In this document: positions 8,395 through 20,293 of the stretch, one piece after another | Layout of the letters: each line of letters starts with the position of its first letter | How positions within the stretch are numbered: the first letter of the stretch is position 1 | Source of the DNA: Hyalangium versicolor | GTDB lineage: Bacteria; Myxococcota; Myxococcia; Myxococcales; Myxococcaceae | Reading direction: 5' to 3' | DNA length: 50,432 bases | NCBI RefSeq assembly: GCF_020103695.1 | Contig: NZ_JAHXBF010000051.1 | Location: forward strand, 1 to 50,432 | Program-made: the position numbers and the translations under genes | The notes under the pieces: generated by a model | Databases searched by the model: none | What the model was told of the DNA's origin: nothing | What the model saw: the letters and a program-made list of their open reading frames with translations, nothing else

Positions 8395-10543
8395 ATGTTG
8401 GTCTCAGCGGGAGTCCGGCCACGACAGGGCCCAACTCGTTCGACCATGCCCACGGTGATCTCGCCGCCGGAGCTTCGGGCCGGTATCGGATGGCGCCGGG
8501 TGTCGACTCGCTCTTCATCAACTGGGCGTTCCAGAACCCCGCGCACATCCTCTCGGCGCGTCTGGACCTGTACTATCTGTCCACGGCAGGCATCGCGCAC
8601 CTGTGGACCAAGACGATCAGCTGGAACCCTGGCGACTGCCCCGCCGTGGGCTCCACGCCCTTCACCGGCCGGCTGGATGACAACGAAGAGCAGCGCTTTG
8701 CCTCCCAGAGCCAGAACGTCACCGTCGCCTACCATCCGAGCCCTGCGTTCCCGACGGACCACCTCAACGTGCAGCAGGCTCCCTACAAGCTGGAGATGAC
8801 GGTCGTCAGCGTCACGGGGGCCAACCTCCTGACGCGCCAGCGCTGGCTCTACATCGACGTGGTGGTGGACTCGATCGAGCTCTCCCTTGGCTCCTCCAAG
8901 TACATTCCCAAGCCGACAGGAGTCGGGGACAAGGGGTTCAACCGCCGCAATCTCGAGGTCTACTCCCACCTCGATGTTCAGTTGCCGGGCAGGAGTTTCC
9001 CAGCGGGGAAGGGGCTCACCTTTCCGAGGATCAATTCCAGATCTCGGTGTACTTCGCCTATGGCGGGAGGGCGGTGTGGGATCAGCCGCAAGCGGCGAAC
9101 ACCCCCGCTCACTTCATTCCCTACGCGGTCCCCAGCGCCAGCACGGACGTGATGACCGTGCGCCGTCGCGTGCGTATCGCCCGTCATTGGGTGCCACCCG
9201 GCACCTGGGGACTGGGTTCGGGACAGAGCAAGTTCACCTGGGAGAAGCTCGTCCAGGAGTTCAAGGGGAGTGGCATCGACTTCGACTCCTCCGCGGCAGT
9301 GCGCCCGGCGACCATGGACCGGGCTGCCTTCACCCGGATTCTCATGCAGGAAGTGGCCAAGAAGTCTGCGGCAGAGCAGGCCGTGTTCTCACCCCAGGAT
9401 GAACAATTCCAGAGAGGGTATGCCATCAAACTCCGGACGTACGCGGAGCTCGGCGCAATCGCCCTTGGAAAGTACAAGACACATTTCAGCAATGACAAGA
9501 AGACGAACCCTGAGAGGGTGGCACGGCTTGTCGCGTTTCTGCGTACCTGTGCCGAGCTCAAGGGAGACCCGACGATCGTGAGGGACGTCGTTCCACTGCT
9601 GGGTGCCATTCCCTGGGGCTCCTGGAAAATGGCCATGCAGATCCTGGACACCGTCACGCATCCGGCCTTCAGGGCCCAGGCTGTGGATACCTCGCTGAAT
9701 GCGTGCAAGACGGACGAAGAGATCAAACAGAAGCTGGTGCAGTCCATCCACGGCTATGCGGATGAGACTGCTTATCTCACCGTATGCAAGGATCTCACGC
9801 GAGATCTCCTCTTCAGCGTCTGCGGTCTGTTCATCCAGGAGCAGGCAGCCGATGAGCGGGGGCTCCATGTGTTCCAGTTCGATTTCGAGAACAACTTCGA
9901 CATGTTCTCGGCCTCGGGCTGGGGGTTCGAGACCCCCTCCAACCGCACCCAGTGTCCGGAGTGCGAGAGTGCGCTCTCCGTCCCCAACAAGGCGAGCCGC
10001 AAGTGCGGCACCTGCAATGCCGTGCTCCGCGATGAGGCTTCCCTGATGACGCTGGTGCCGCTCTCGCTCGTGCGACCCCTGACGCTTCACGACGTCGTCA
10101 GCAACATGAAGGGCCTGTATGGCCTCGTGCAGAACCCCGACAATCCGAAGAATGAGGCGATCGCCAAGCGCTTCACCCTGGAGAGCATGCCCGGCGTCCG
10201 GGCGGAGGTGCTCGTGGCCCACGAGATGGGGCACCAGCTCTTCCTTCCCCACTCACCTTCGGGCTTCGATAGCAGGGACATCGATCAGACGGTCGAGATG
10301 GGGATGGCGCAGAAGGCGATCCTCGGAAAGTTCCTCGACGCGCTGCGCACCACCCCCGCGTTGCTCAACAAGCTCCAGGACGCGACGGATCCCGCCGGCG
10401 CCAACGTGGACTTCCACGACGCGGATCACCGAGCCTGCATGATGGGCTACAACTTCGCTGCACTCGCTCACATGCACTTCTGCACCAAGTGTGTCCTGCG
10501 GATGCGTGGTTGGAAGGGCGATTCGGTGGAGGCCCTTCCGTGA
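8395..10543 (+). pseudogene. Zinc-metalloprotease-like gene split by frameshift
   Basis: The coding signal runs in one frame to about 9000 (…SKYIPKPTGVGDKGFNRRN…) and then continues in another from about 9002 (GEGAHLSEDQFQISVYFAYG…) to 10543. The junction is equivalent to one lost base in the G-rich stretch 9003-9014. The second part, about 500 residues, has a CxxC...CxxC zinc ribbon (CPEC/CGTC, 9955-10018) and HEMGHQLFLPH near 10219-10251, an HExxHxxxxxH metzincin-type site with Phe where Gly is usual. Near the C-terminus is CTKC. The start is uncertain: ATG 8395 has GGAGAGCGCAGGG upstream but lies in a third frame, so a second indel near 8480 is possible. No signal peptide is visible. The disruption may be real or a sequencing error. 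Confidence 0.65.
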
Positions 10544-10598
10544 CGCGCGGCCACACGGTCAGTGCTGGTAGGCTGCGCGGTCTCCTGGAGGGACATGC

Positions 10599-11501
10599 AT
10601 GGCGGTGACAGCCCCACGTCTCTGGCTCGAAGGTGCGCTCGTGGATGCCACGGACGCGAAGCTGCCGGTCATGGCGCACGCTGCTCAGCGCGGGAGCCTC
10701 GTGTTCGACGCGGGCTCGTTCCATCCCACGCCGAGGGGGCCCGCGCTCTTCCGCGCACGCGAGCACATCGCGCGGTTCCTGAGGTCGGCACGGGCGGTGG
10801 GGCTGGAACTCTCCTACGGTGAGGAGGAACTGCTCCGCGCGTCCGTCGAGGTCGTCCGCGCCACGGGCCGGGACGAAGGCCTCGTGCGGTGGTCGGCCTT
10901 CTTCACCGCGGGAGCGCCGGATCTGCTGCCGCGCTCCTCGCGTGGCCATGTCGCCATCGCCGGCCAACTGCTTGAGGAGCCCGGAGTTCCGAAGCCGATC
11001 CGCGTCGCGACGTTTCCAGACGCGCGCAAGGCGGCTCCCGAGGCACTGGATCCTTCGGTGAAGGTCGGCGCGGCCTATCTGGGGCCGATGCTGCACCGGC
11101 GGCGCGCCAAGGCCGCGGGCGCCGACGACATTGTCCTCCTCGACCGGGAGGGGCACATCGCCGAGGCACCCGTCGCGAACGTGTTCGCCGTCGTTGGAGG
11201 GGCTGTGTGGACGCCGCCGCTGCGCTACGTGCTCGCAGGAATCACTCGGGATTCGGTGCTCGCCCTCGCTCGCGCGGAGGGCATCCCCGTGCGCGAGGAG
11301 CCGTTGCCACTCGAGACGTTCCGGAATGCGGATGAGGTGTTCCTCTCGGGGACGTCACTGCCGCTCGCGCCCATCAGCCACGTGGATGGACGCGCCCTGG
11401 GCCCCGCGCCGGGCCCTGTGACGGCGCGCCTGACGCAGCGGTTCCTCGCCATCCATAGCGGGAGCGACGAGGCATTCAGAGAGTGGCTCACGTACGTCTG
11501 A
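10599..11501 (+). CDS. Class IV aminotransferase, branched-chain-aminotransferase-like
   Basis: A 300-residue PLP enzyme of fold type IV, the usual length for IlvE or D-amino-acid aminotransferases. Lys155 in DPSVKVGAAYLG is the expected Schiff-base lysine (E. coli IlvE has K..GNYL at this place), Glu189 in HIAEA matches the pyridine-N ligand, and AGITRDSVL is the phosphate-binding turn. The normal EGxxxN loop is changed to EAPVAN, so substrate preference may differ from IlvE. ATG 10599 follows CTGGAGGGAC with good spacing. It is a single gene, convergent with the next one. Its reaction should be transfer of an amino group from a branched-chain or related amino acid to 2-oxoglutarate; the exact substrate is unknown. 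Confidence 0.82.
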   Translation: MAVTAPRLWLEGALVDATDAKLPVMAHAAQRGSLVFDAGSFHPTPRGPALFRAREHIARFLRSARAVGLELSYGEEELLRASVEVVRATGRDEGLVRWSAFFTAGAPDLLPRSSRGHVAIAGQLLEEPGVPKPIRVATFPDARKAAPEALDPSVKVGAAYLGPMLHRRRAKAAGADDIVLLDREGHIAEAPVANVFAVVGGAVWTPPLRYVLAGITRDSVLALARAEGIPVREEPLPLETFRNADEVFLSGTSLPLAPISHVDGRALGPAPGPVTARLTQRFLAIHSGSDEAFREWLTYV

Positions 11502-11532
11502 GTGCGGCTCCACTCGGGGCGCGGGCGGGCCT

Positions 11533-12210
11533 TCATTCCTCTGGGGGGACCACGTCCTCGAGGTACTGCTTCTTCACGGTTACCTTGTCCTGCTTCGAGG
11601 AGAGGACGACGTCCTTGTCCTTCTTCGCGTCGTACTGGAGCTTCTCGGTGATGCGCTTTCCGGTGAGCCGGTTGATGCTCACGCTCTTCGACTCGCCCGA
11701 GTTGCGGTCCGTCTGGATGTCATCCTGCCCGATGAGGAGCACGCGTTTGTCCTGGGGCTCATAGCGGAAGCGCAAGATGGTGTGGACGATCTCTCGCGCG
11801 CCCCGGAGCTGGTCGACGAGGATGATGCCCTTCTCGATCTTCACCTGACCGGGCCCCGGAGCGCTGAGGGCGCCTCCGCAGGTGGTGCAGTAGAGAACGC
11901 GATTCGAGACGCCTACCCGGTGCAGCTTTCCTCCCTGCTCCAGCAGGACCACGAGCGCACGCGAGTGGGTCTGGACCACGCCCTCCGCGTCCGTCTCGGG
12001 GCCGTCCTCGACCAGTTGGATGACCACGTCCAGGCTGTCATCCTTGTTCAGGTCACCCTTGTAGATGTCCTCGATCCTCCAGCCCTGGGGCACGAAGACC
12101 TTGGGATCCTGGCCCTCGCGAGGCACCTTGTTGGGATCGAGAAGCTTGGGCTCCTGGGCCAGCGCGGGAAGCGCACACAGCAGCAACAGCACGAGCGTTC
12201 GTGTCAGCAT
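11533..12210 (-). CDS. Secreted protein with an Asp-rich repeat-like motif, unknown
   Basis: 225 residues from ATG 12210, preceded by GGAGG at nine bases. MLTRTLVLLLLCALPALAQ is a Sec signal peptide. Near residue 55 the segment GDLNKDDSLDVVIQL resembles FG-GAP/VCBS calcium-binding turns (D-x-N-x-D-x-x-D), and CTTCGG holds a Cys pair. The rest is beta-rich and ends with a Lys-rich tail. It lies 29 bases downstream of another secreted-protein gene, so the two are probably co-transcribed. I do not recognise the family; a periplasmic or exported role is all the sequence supports. Confidence 0.7.
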   Translation of the reverse strand: MLTRTLVLLLLCALPALAQEPKLLDPNKVPREGQDPKVFVPQGWRIEDIYKGDLNKDDSLDVVIQLVEDGPETDAEGVVQTHSRALVVLLEQGGKLHRVGVSNRVLYCTTCGGALSAPGPGQVKIEKGIILVDQLRGAREIVHTILRFRYEPQDKRVLLIGQDDIQTDRNSGESKSVSINRLTGKRITEKLQYDAKKDKDVVLSSKQDKVTVKKQYLEDVVPPEE

Positions 12211-12239
12211 TCGGAGTCGCCTCCTGGCGGGTTGCTTCT

Positions 12240-12959
12240 TCACTTCTTCCCAGCCGGCTTCACGGCCACGAAGGAGAACCGGCCCGCCTTCTTGTCCCAC
12301 TTCATCTCGCGGGGGTTCTCGCTGGGGCAGGGGGACTTCTTGCCCTGCAATTCGTCCTTGAGCATGTACTCGGTGACCTTGACCGAGGCCCGGATCGTAG
12401 TGCCCTGCCGCGGCAGGGTGTAGATGACTCCCTCGTTGATCAGGTTGGTTCTCATCGCCGGATTCAGGGCCTCCAGGCACTTCTCATCGAGGAAGTCCTC
12501 GATCTGCATCTCAAAGGGGAGCACGTGGTCCGTGACGGTCTTCCACTGATTGCCGGCCAACTCGGCGAAGGTGATGCCGCCCGAGACTGACACGCCGTCG
12601 AAGCTGCTCATGCTCACGGCCATGATCGGCGTCTTGTCCTCCTTGAGGAAGAGCGCCACCTGCGTCTTCGCGTCTCCTCCGCCGGTTCCCTCGTCGGTGA
12701 ACTCGATGTAGCCGTTCTTGGTATCGACGGTGACGGAGATCTCGTCGTCTCCCGCCTTCGAGTGCGTGATCCAGCCGCTCTTGGACCGCGTCAGCTCGTA
12801 CCGGGTGCTGTCGGGGAAGGCGGTGGCAGGGAGCTGCTGGTAGTAGTCCATCACACTCTTGGGCGTGTCTCCGGCGCCCGCTGCCAGCGTTCCCAACGCC
12901 AGGCTCAGCGCGAGGGTGGAGGAGAGCCGCTTCGATCGATTCGGGAGGTTCGAGGGCAT
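12240..12959 (-). CDS. Secreted protein of unknown function
   Basis: 239 residues from ATG 12959, with AAGAGAG five bases upstream. The N-terminus MPSNLPNRSKRLSS is basic and leads into a hydrophobic stretch ending near Ala-Gly-Ala, a Sec signal peptide. The mature protein alternates short beta-like strands (NGYIEFTDEGTGGG) and has two widely spaced Cys. No enzyme motif is seen. It is the first gene of a two-gene leftward unit and diverges from the tetR gene, with about 118 bases between the starts. Promoter elements of tetR in that gap could influence it. Confidence 0.7.
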   Translation of the reverse strand: MPSNLPNRSKRLSSTLALSLALGTLAAGAGDTPKSVMDYYQQLPATAFPDSTRYELTRSKSGWITHSKAGDDEISVTVDTKNGYIEFTDEGTGGGDAKTQVALFLKEDKTPIMAVSMSSFDGVSVSGGITFAELAGNQWKTVTDHVLPFEMQIEDFLDEKCLEALNPAMRTNLINEGVIYTLPRQGTTIRASVKVTEYMLKDELQGKKSPCPSENPREMKWDKKAGRFSFVAVKPAGKK

Positions 12960-13040
12960 GGGACTCTCTTCATAGCAGGGGGCCGAACGGGCCTCCGGCT
13001 GGCTGGAGGGGAGGGGACTTCGCCTCGGGGACCAGGAGAC

Positions 13041-13069
13041 TTGCGCTGACTGACTGACCGGATTACTAT
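13041..13069 (+). promoter_or_regulatory. Promoter of the tetR gene, predicted leaderless
   Basis: TTGCGC (13041-13046), a 17-base spacer and TACTAT (13064-13069) form a good sigma-70-type promoter. The -10 hexamer ends eight bases before the tetR ATG at 13078, so transcription would begin at or next to the start codon. Confidence 0.55.
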
Positions 13070-13077
13070 TCTGGTCA
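13055..13077 (+). promoter_or_regulatory. TetR operator 1
   Basis: A 23-base imperfect palindrome with ends TGACC and GGTCA that spans the -10 region and stops at the tetR start codon. Its reverse complement matches operator 2 at 19 of 23 positions. Binding here would block the tetR promoter, the usual autorepression layout. Confidence 0.65.
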
Positions 13078-13677
13078 ATGAGTTCCGACCCTCGCACAGC
13101 CATCCTCAACGCCGCCGGTGAGGTCTTCGCTCGCTTCGGCTTCAAGAAGGCCTCCATGGAGGACATTGCCCGCCGAGCAGGTGTCGGCAAGGGCAGCATC
13201 TACCTCCACTTCGAGAGCAAGGAGGAGCTGTTCGAGGCCTGCCTCCGGCTCTCTCATGCGCAGGGGCTTGCCGAGCTCGAGACGGTCGTGCGTCGGGCCT
13301 CGACCCCCGACGGCCGGGTTCGGGCATTCATCCAGTGCAAGCTGGAGCAGAGCGCACGAACGCCTTTCGGGCAGCGTCTCCAGGCGGAGACGATCTTCGA
13401 TCTGGGCACGCAGGCCCTGCACCTCGTGCCTGAGATGCAGGAGAAGGATGCCGCGGTGCTCGCGCGCATCCTCGCCGAGGGCAATGCGCAAGGGGTCTTC
13501 GCTGTCGCAGAGCCTCACCTGGTGGCGGCGGGGCTCGTGGAGACGCTCTCGGGGAGCGTCATCAAGCTGATGACGCAGGGCCTCAGTCCCCCGCATCGGG
13601 CAGCGTTGGACGCCTACTTCGAGATCTTCATTCGCGGCCTCTCGCCTCCACGCGAGGCGCCCCATCCCAAGAACTGA
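13078..13677 (+). CDS. TetR/AcrR-family repressor of the RND efflux operon
   Basis: 199 residues, a standard TetR length. Residues about 5-50 are the helix-turn-helix: AILNAAGEVFARFGF, then SMEDIARRAGVGKGSIYLHF, a textbook TetR recognition region. The rest is the helical ligand-binding and dimer domain, in which I cannot name a ligand. It stands directly upstream of the efflux operon in the same direction. Near-identical 23-base palindromes lie at its own start and 55 bases before the adaptor gene, which strongly suggests it represses both. No ribosome-binding site is seen, in line with a leaderless message. Confidence 0.9.
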   Translation: MSSDPRTAILNAAGEVFARFGFKKASMEDIARRAGVGKGSIYLHFESKEELFEACLRLSHAQGLAELETVVRRASTPDGRVRAFIQCKLEQSARTPFGQRLQAETIFDLGTQALHLVPEMQEKDAAVLARILAEGNAQGVFAVAEPHLVAAGLVETLSGSVIKLMTQGLSPPHRAALDAYFEIFIRGLSPPREAPHPKN

Positions 13678-13727
13678 CTCCCTGCACTTCCTCGTGCGTA
13701 GGGGTGAGGCGTTCGTGCGCCCGAAAA

Positions 13728-13750
13728 TGACCAGAAAACCAATCCAGTCA
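13728..13750 (+). promoter_or_regulatory. TetR operator 2, in front of the efflux operon
   Basis: A 23-base palindrome-like site with ends TGACC and AGTCA, related to operator 1 (19 of 23 matches in inverted orientation). It sits between tetR and the adaptor gene. A second inverted repeat, AATCCAG/CTGGATT (13741-13747 and 13757-13763), overlaps its right half. Confidence 0.6.
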
Positions 13751-13804
13751 CCGGGTCTGGATTCCTGTCGAAGGCTCCAGACCCACAGAACAAGGAATGA
13801 AGCG

Positions 13805-14920
13805 ATGAAGACGTTCGTGAAGTCGGCCGTGGTGGCAGTGGCAGTGGTGGCGGCGGGGTGCGGCGGGGGCAGCAAGGCCGCTCCTCCTCCTCAGGCGGCC
13901 CAGGTGGCCCAGAAGCCGGTGGGTGTGCGGGCTCTCACGCCTGCCACCCAGCTCGAGGCAAACGTCCTGCAGGCCACCGGCAGCGTGCGCTCCAAGCAGG
14001 AGGCGACGCTCAGCGCCCAGGGGTCCGGTACCCTCACGCGTGTCCATGTGAAGGTGGGCGCGCGTGTGAAGCGCGGCCAGGTGCTGGCTCAACTGGACAC
14101 CTCCAATGCTCGCATCGCCGCGGATCAGGCGCGGGCCGCGAAGGCGGCGGCGGATGCGACGCTCGACGGCGCGACGGGGGAGGTGGAGCGGGCGCGGGCC
14201 CTGGCGCAGGCGGGTAGCCTGGCGCGCGCCTCCCTCGACAAGGCGGAGGTGGGCTACCGACAGGCTCAGGCACAGGCCGCCCAGGCGGCCGCCGCGTTCG
14301 CCAACGCGCAGGAGAACCTGCGTGACGCCACCCTCACGGCGCCCTTCGATGGTGTCATCACCAGCCGCAACCGCAACGAGGGGGACTACGTGTCGCCCGG
14401 CACGGCCATCTTCGGCCTCGTCAACACGCAGGAACTCGAGGTTCGCGCTCCGGTGCCCGAGGCCTTCGTGGATCGCGTGAAGGTGGGCAGCGTCGTCAAG
14501 GGCACGATCAACCCCTCTGGTGCTCCCTTCGAGGCGCGCGTGACGAGCCTGGGGGCCACCATCGATCAGCAGACGCGCACCGTCGAGGTGCTCGCGGACG
14601 TGCTGCCGGTCCAGAGTGCTGGCGGGGTGCAGCTGCGCGCCGGGGCGCTCGTGGAGATTGACTTCTCGGCCGCGGCCTCCTCCGAGAGCGAGCAGGGCCA
14701 GGCGGGGCTCTTCCTGCCCTCGCAGGCCGTGCAGGCGCAGGGCCAGCAGGGCTTCGTCTGGGTCGTGCAGGACGGCAAGGCGCAGCGCCGCGACGTCAAG
14801 GTGGAGCGCGTGCTGCCCGGCTTCGTGCGCGTGGTGCACGGGCTCGAGCCTCAGGAGCGCGTCGTCGCCGACGCGAGCATGCCGCTCCAGAACGGCACCG
14901 CGCTTCAGGTCGTCCAGTAG
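13805..14920 (+). CDS. RND efflux periplasmic adaptor (HlyD/AcrA family), lipoprotein
   Basis: 371 residues from ATG 13805, with AAGGA nine bases upstream. The N-terminus has a lipoprotein signal with lipobox VAAGC (Cys17), as in AcrA. Residues about 45-95 form the first half of a lipoyl-like domain (VHVKVGARVKRGQVLAQLD). An Ala-rich helical hairpin follows at about 97-170, then the second lipoyl half (LTAPFDGVITSRNRNEGDYV) and a beta-barrel domain. It bridges the inner-membrane pump and the outer-membrane channel. It precedes the pump gene by 57 bases and lies downstream of tetR and its operators. Confidence 0.9.
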   Translation: MKTFVKSAVVAVAVVAAGCGGGSKAAPPPQAAQVAQKPVGVRALTPATQLEANVLQATGSVRSKQEATLSAQGSGTLTRVHVKVGARVKRGQVLAQLDTSNARIAADQARAAKAAADATLDGATGEVERARALAQAGSLARASLDKAEVGYRQAQAQAAQAAAAFANAQENLRDATLTAPFDGVITSRNRNEGDYVSPGTAIFGLVNTQELEVRAPVPEAFVDRVKVGSVVKGTINPSGAPFEARVTSLGATIDQQTRTVEVLADVLPVQSAGGVQLRAGALVEIDFSAAASSESEQGQAGLFLPSQAVQAQGQQGFVWVVQDGKAQRRDVKVERVLPGFVRVVHGLEPQERVVADASMPLQNGTALQVVQ

Positions 14921-14977
14921 CTCCGGGCGGCCTTCCTCCTCTCTTCCATTTCTCTCTTCTTTCCGGACACCGTTCCC

Positions 14978-18082
<3,105 letters not shown>

Positions 18083-18125
18083 CTGCCGCTCTCCTCTGGA
18101 GCAGGGGGCGGTGGGGCAGGGGACC

Positions 18126-18755
18126 ATGGCGGACCCCGCGAGTGCCGAGGCGCACGCCCTGGAGGCTCGGTTCGACGTGGCTGCCTCGCGCGTGGGCGTG
18201 GACGTCGCACGTGGGCAGCGCCGTGCCGTGGCCGCGCGCTATCTGCCAAACTTGGCCGCCACGGGCACCTACAACCTGAGCAATGCGGGAGGCTTCACCG
18301 GCCAGAACAGCAGTTGGAGCGTGGGGCTGGGCGTCTCTTGGACGCTCTTCGACGGTGGTCTGCGCGAGGCGCAGTTGCGCGAGGCATCCGGGCGCATCGC
18401 CGAGGCGAACGCCGCGCTGCGCGCCGCCGAGGAGAAGGCGCGCGACGAGGTGCGCCGCGCCCGCGACGATCTGGAGACGACGGAGAAGAACCTCACCACG
18501 GCGCAGGAGCAGGTCGTGGTGGCGCGTGAGTCCGCGCAGCAGGTGAAGCACAGCTTCGAGCTGGGCGCCGCGACCTACCTCGAGGTGTCGGATGCCAACT
18601 CGGCCCTCGCGCAGGCGGAGCTGGCGGCTGTCGCCGAGTCGCTCAACGTGCGCCTGGCCCGGCTCGAACTGGCACGCGCGGTGGGCGACTTCGATCCCAC
18701 CCCGGCTGCTCCTGACACGGAAGCGGTGCGATCAAGTGCCTCCCAGGGGAGCTGA
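18126..18755 (+). CDS. N-terminally truncated TolC-family outer-membrane efflux protein
   Basis: 209 residues, against roughly 420-480 for a complete TolC-like protein. The translation matches the C-terminal repeat: a YLPNLAATGTYNLSNAGG strand, GLGVSWTLFDGG, a long helical pair, then GAATYLEVSDANSALAQAEL, the classic end of the family. The signal peptide and the whole first repeat are missing, so the product could neither be exported nor form the trimer's 12-strand barrel in the normal way. ATG 18126 follows GGGGCAGGGGACC. It lies 43 bases after the pump gene. A deletion remnant is the simplest reading, in which case the pump must borrow another TolC. Confidence 0.85.
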   Translation: MADPASAEAHALEARFDVAASRVGVDVARGQRRAVAARYLPNLAATGTYNLSNAGGFTGQNSSWSVGLGVSWTLFDGGLREAQLREASGRIAEANAALRAAEEKARDEVRRARDDLETTEKNLTTAQEQVVVARESAQQVKHSFELGAATYLEVSDANSALAQAELAAVAESLNVRLARLELARAVGDFDPTPAAPDTEAVRSSASQGS

Positions 18756-18815
18756 GCGACGGTGGGGGCGCCGGTCCGCTGCGGCGTGGCCGGCGGAGGT
18801 GAGCTGCTGGTGCGG

Positions 18816-19751
18816 CTACGCGACCAGCGCCGCCAGGCCCTGGAGCAGGCTCAGCGCTTGTTCACGGGTGGGGACCCCTGCCTCGCGCACGAAGTGCTCG
18901 GGCGGAGGCTGGCTGCCCACTTCATTCTCCAGCGCACGCAGTGTCTCTCGGCGAAGCTGGAGCATGCGCTCACGCTCTGGCGGGGTGAGGCGCTCCGCGG
19001 CCCAGGCATCCACAGCCCAGGCCAGCTCGGCGTGGCGCAGTTCGTCTCGGGAGATGGAACCCAGCGCGCGGCGTACCTCCGCGTCACCAGCGGTGCGCGC
19101 CTGCCAGCCCGTGACCAGGGCGCCGAAAGTCTCGCGCACGCAGCCTTCGACTGCATTCTCCGCGCACATGGCCTCCAGGGAGCGGGGCTGGAAGGGCGGA
19201 ATGTCCACCTCGGGCATGCTCGATCCGTGGCGGTGGGCCAGGGCCTGCATGACGCGGGTGTGGCGCACCTCATCCTGTGCCGAGCGCCGTGCCGCTTTGA
19301 CCAGGGCCTCCGGGGCGCCATGCGCGAGCAGCTCATCAGCAAGTCGGAGGAAGGCAGGGACCGAAGCCGCCTCCAGCCAGGCGACATGGGCATAGAGCGC
19401 GCCAAGCTCACACCCTGCCTCGTGCAGCCGTGCGTCCCGCAGCCCCTCCGGTCGACGGCCATCGTTGGAACACGAGTAGTAGTCGCACTGGGTCTTCATT
19501 CTCCCCTCATCCGAGATCGCCCAGCAGGCGATTGCGGTGGTGCCAGCGGAACTCTTGGGGCATTGGGTGCAGTTTGTGGTTCCGTCCGGATTGCGCTCGA
19601 CGCTGTCGATGAAGCGGGGGGCTGGCCCCCCGCAGTCGTCGGTCGGCCCGCAGGCTGTCAATGGGAGGGCGGGCGCGGCCAGCAGCAGGCGGTACAGGGT
19701 GCTTCTCACTACGCGCGTCATTGGCATCAACCCATTCTTTCGGAAGACCAT
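18816..19751 (-). CDS. Ferritin-like-domain lipoprotein
   Basis: 311 residues from ATG 19751, with AAGGGGG about five bases upstream. Lipobox LTAC follows a basic/hydrophobic signal (MTRVVRSTLYRLLL...). A Cys-rich segment comes next (CGGP, CTQC, CWAIS, CDYYSC; about 35-100), then a helical bundle with Glu in WLEAASVPAF, DEVRHTRVM, a Glu further on, and DELRHAELAW. Two ExxH pairs in this order are the diiron ligands of ferritin-like proteins. The combination of a Cys-rich N-terminal domain, a diiron-type bundle and a lipid anchor suggests a periplasmic or outer-membrane metal or redox protein. The role is not known. It is convergent with the efflux operon. Confidence 0.75.
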   Translation of the reverse strand: MVFRKNGLMPMTRVVRSTLYRLLLAAPALPLTACGPTDDCGGPAPRFIDSVERNPDGTTNCTQCPKSSAGTTAIACWAISDEGRMKTQCDYYSCSNDGRRPEGLRDARLHEAGCELGALYAHVAWLEAASVPAFLRLADELLAHGAPEALVKAARRSAQDEVRHTRVMQALAHRHGSSMPEVDIPPFQPRSLEAMCAENAVEGCVRETFGALVTGWQARTAGDAEVRRALGSISRDELRHAELAWAVDAWAAERLTPPERERMLQLRRETLRALENEVGSQPPPEHFVREAGVPTREQALSLLQGLAALVA

Positions 19752-19996
19752 GGAACCCCCTTGTTTGGACGCTCCATGGGTTAGCAAGGGCTTTGCCAGC
19801 CTTCCGCCACTGTCCGAGACGCAAGCGAAGTGGATGCTCCAAGCAGATGGCATTGCTGCCATCCATGACCCGTGGGCCACGAATTTCTGAGCCTGCTGAC
19901 GGAGCCGCCGCCAGCGCCAGTGCGCTATGCGTTTCGCTCGCTACCGTCGGCGCGCTGCGTAGGAGAGAACTCGACTCCATGTAGTGGGTTGTTCTG

Positions 19997-20095
19997 CATG
20001 GAGGCTGCGGGAATCGAACCCGTAACAAGGCAGAAGCAAAACCCCAAGCAGGTCGCGCTGTTACCGGCTAACGCCTTGATCTCACACCGGATCGT
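19997..20095 (-). repeat. tRNA/tmRNA 3'-end-like sequence, copy A
   Basis: Read on the minus strand, GGGTTCGATTCCCGCAGCCTCCA is the T-loop, T-stem and acceptor 3' strand of a tRNA or tmRNA, but no 5' part is present. The plus-strand flank (about 20035-20085) also resembles the flank of copy B (AAACC..AGCAG..TCGCGC...TAACGCC). This marks an old attachment site rather than a working RNA gene. Confidence 0.5.
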
Positions 20096-20293
20096 TTCTC
20101 CGCTCCGTCCCGTCTCGTGCGGGCGCGGGCGGACGAGAGGTACAAGTCGTAGTGCACCCCAGCCGGAGTTCATGGGACCCGAGCCCTCGATAGAGTACCT
20201 CGGCCTCCGAGCCCTCGAGCACCTGGAGCGTCATCCGCACCAGCCCTAGAACGCCTCCCGCTGCAGAGGCGTGATAACCTCCCTCCCCTTCGC

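Noticed and set aside
9000..9020. Programmed -1 frameshift site in the metalloprotease-like gene
   Set aside because: No classical X XXY YYZ slippery heptamer or obvious downstream pseudoknot; a simple one-base loss is more economical.
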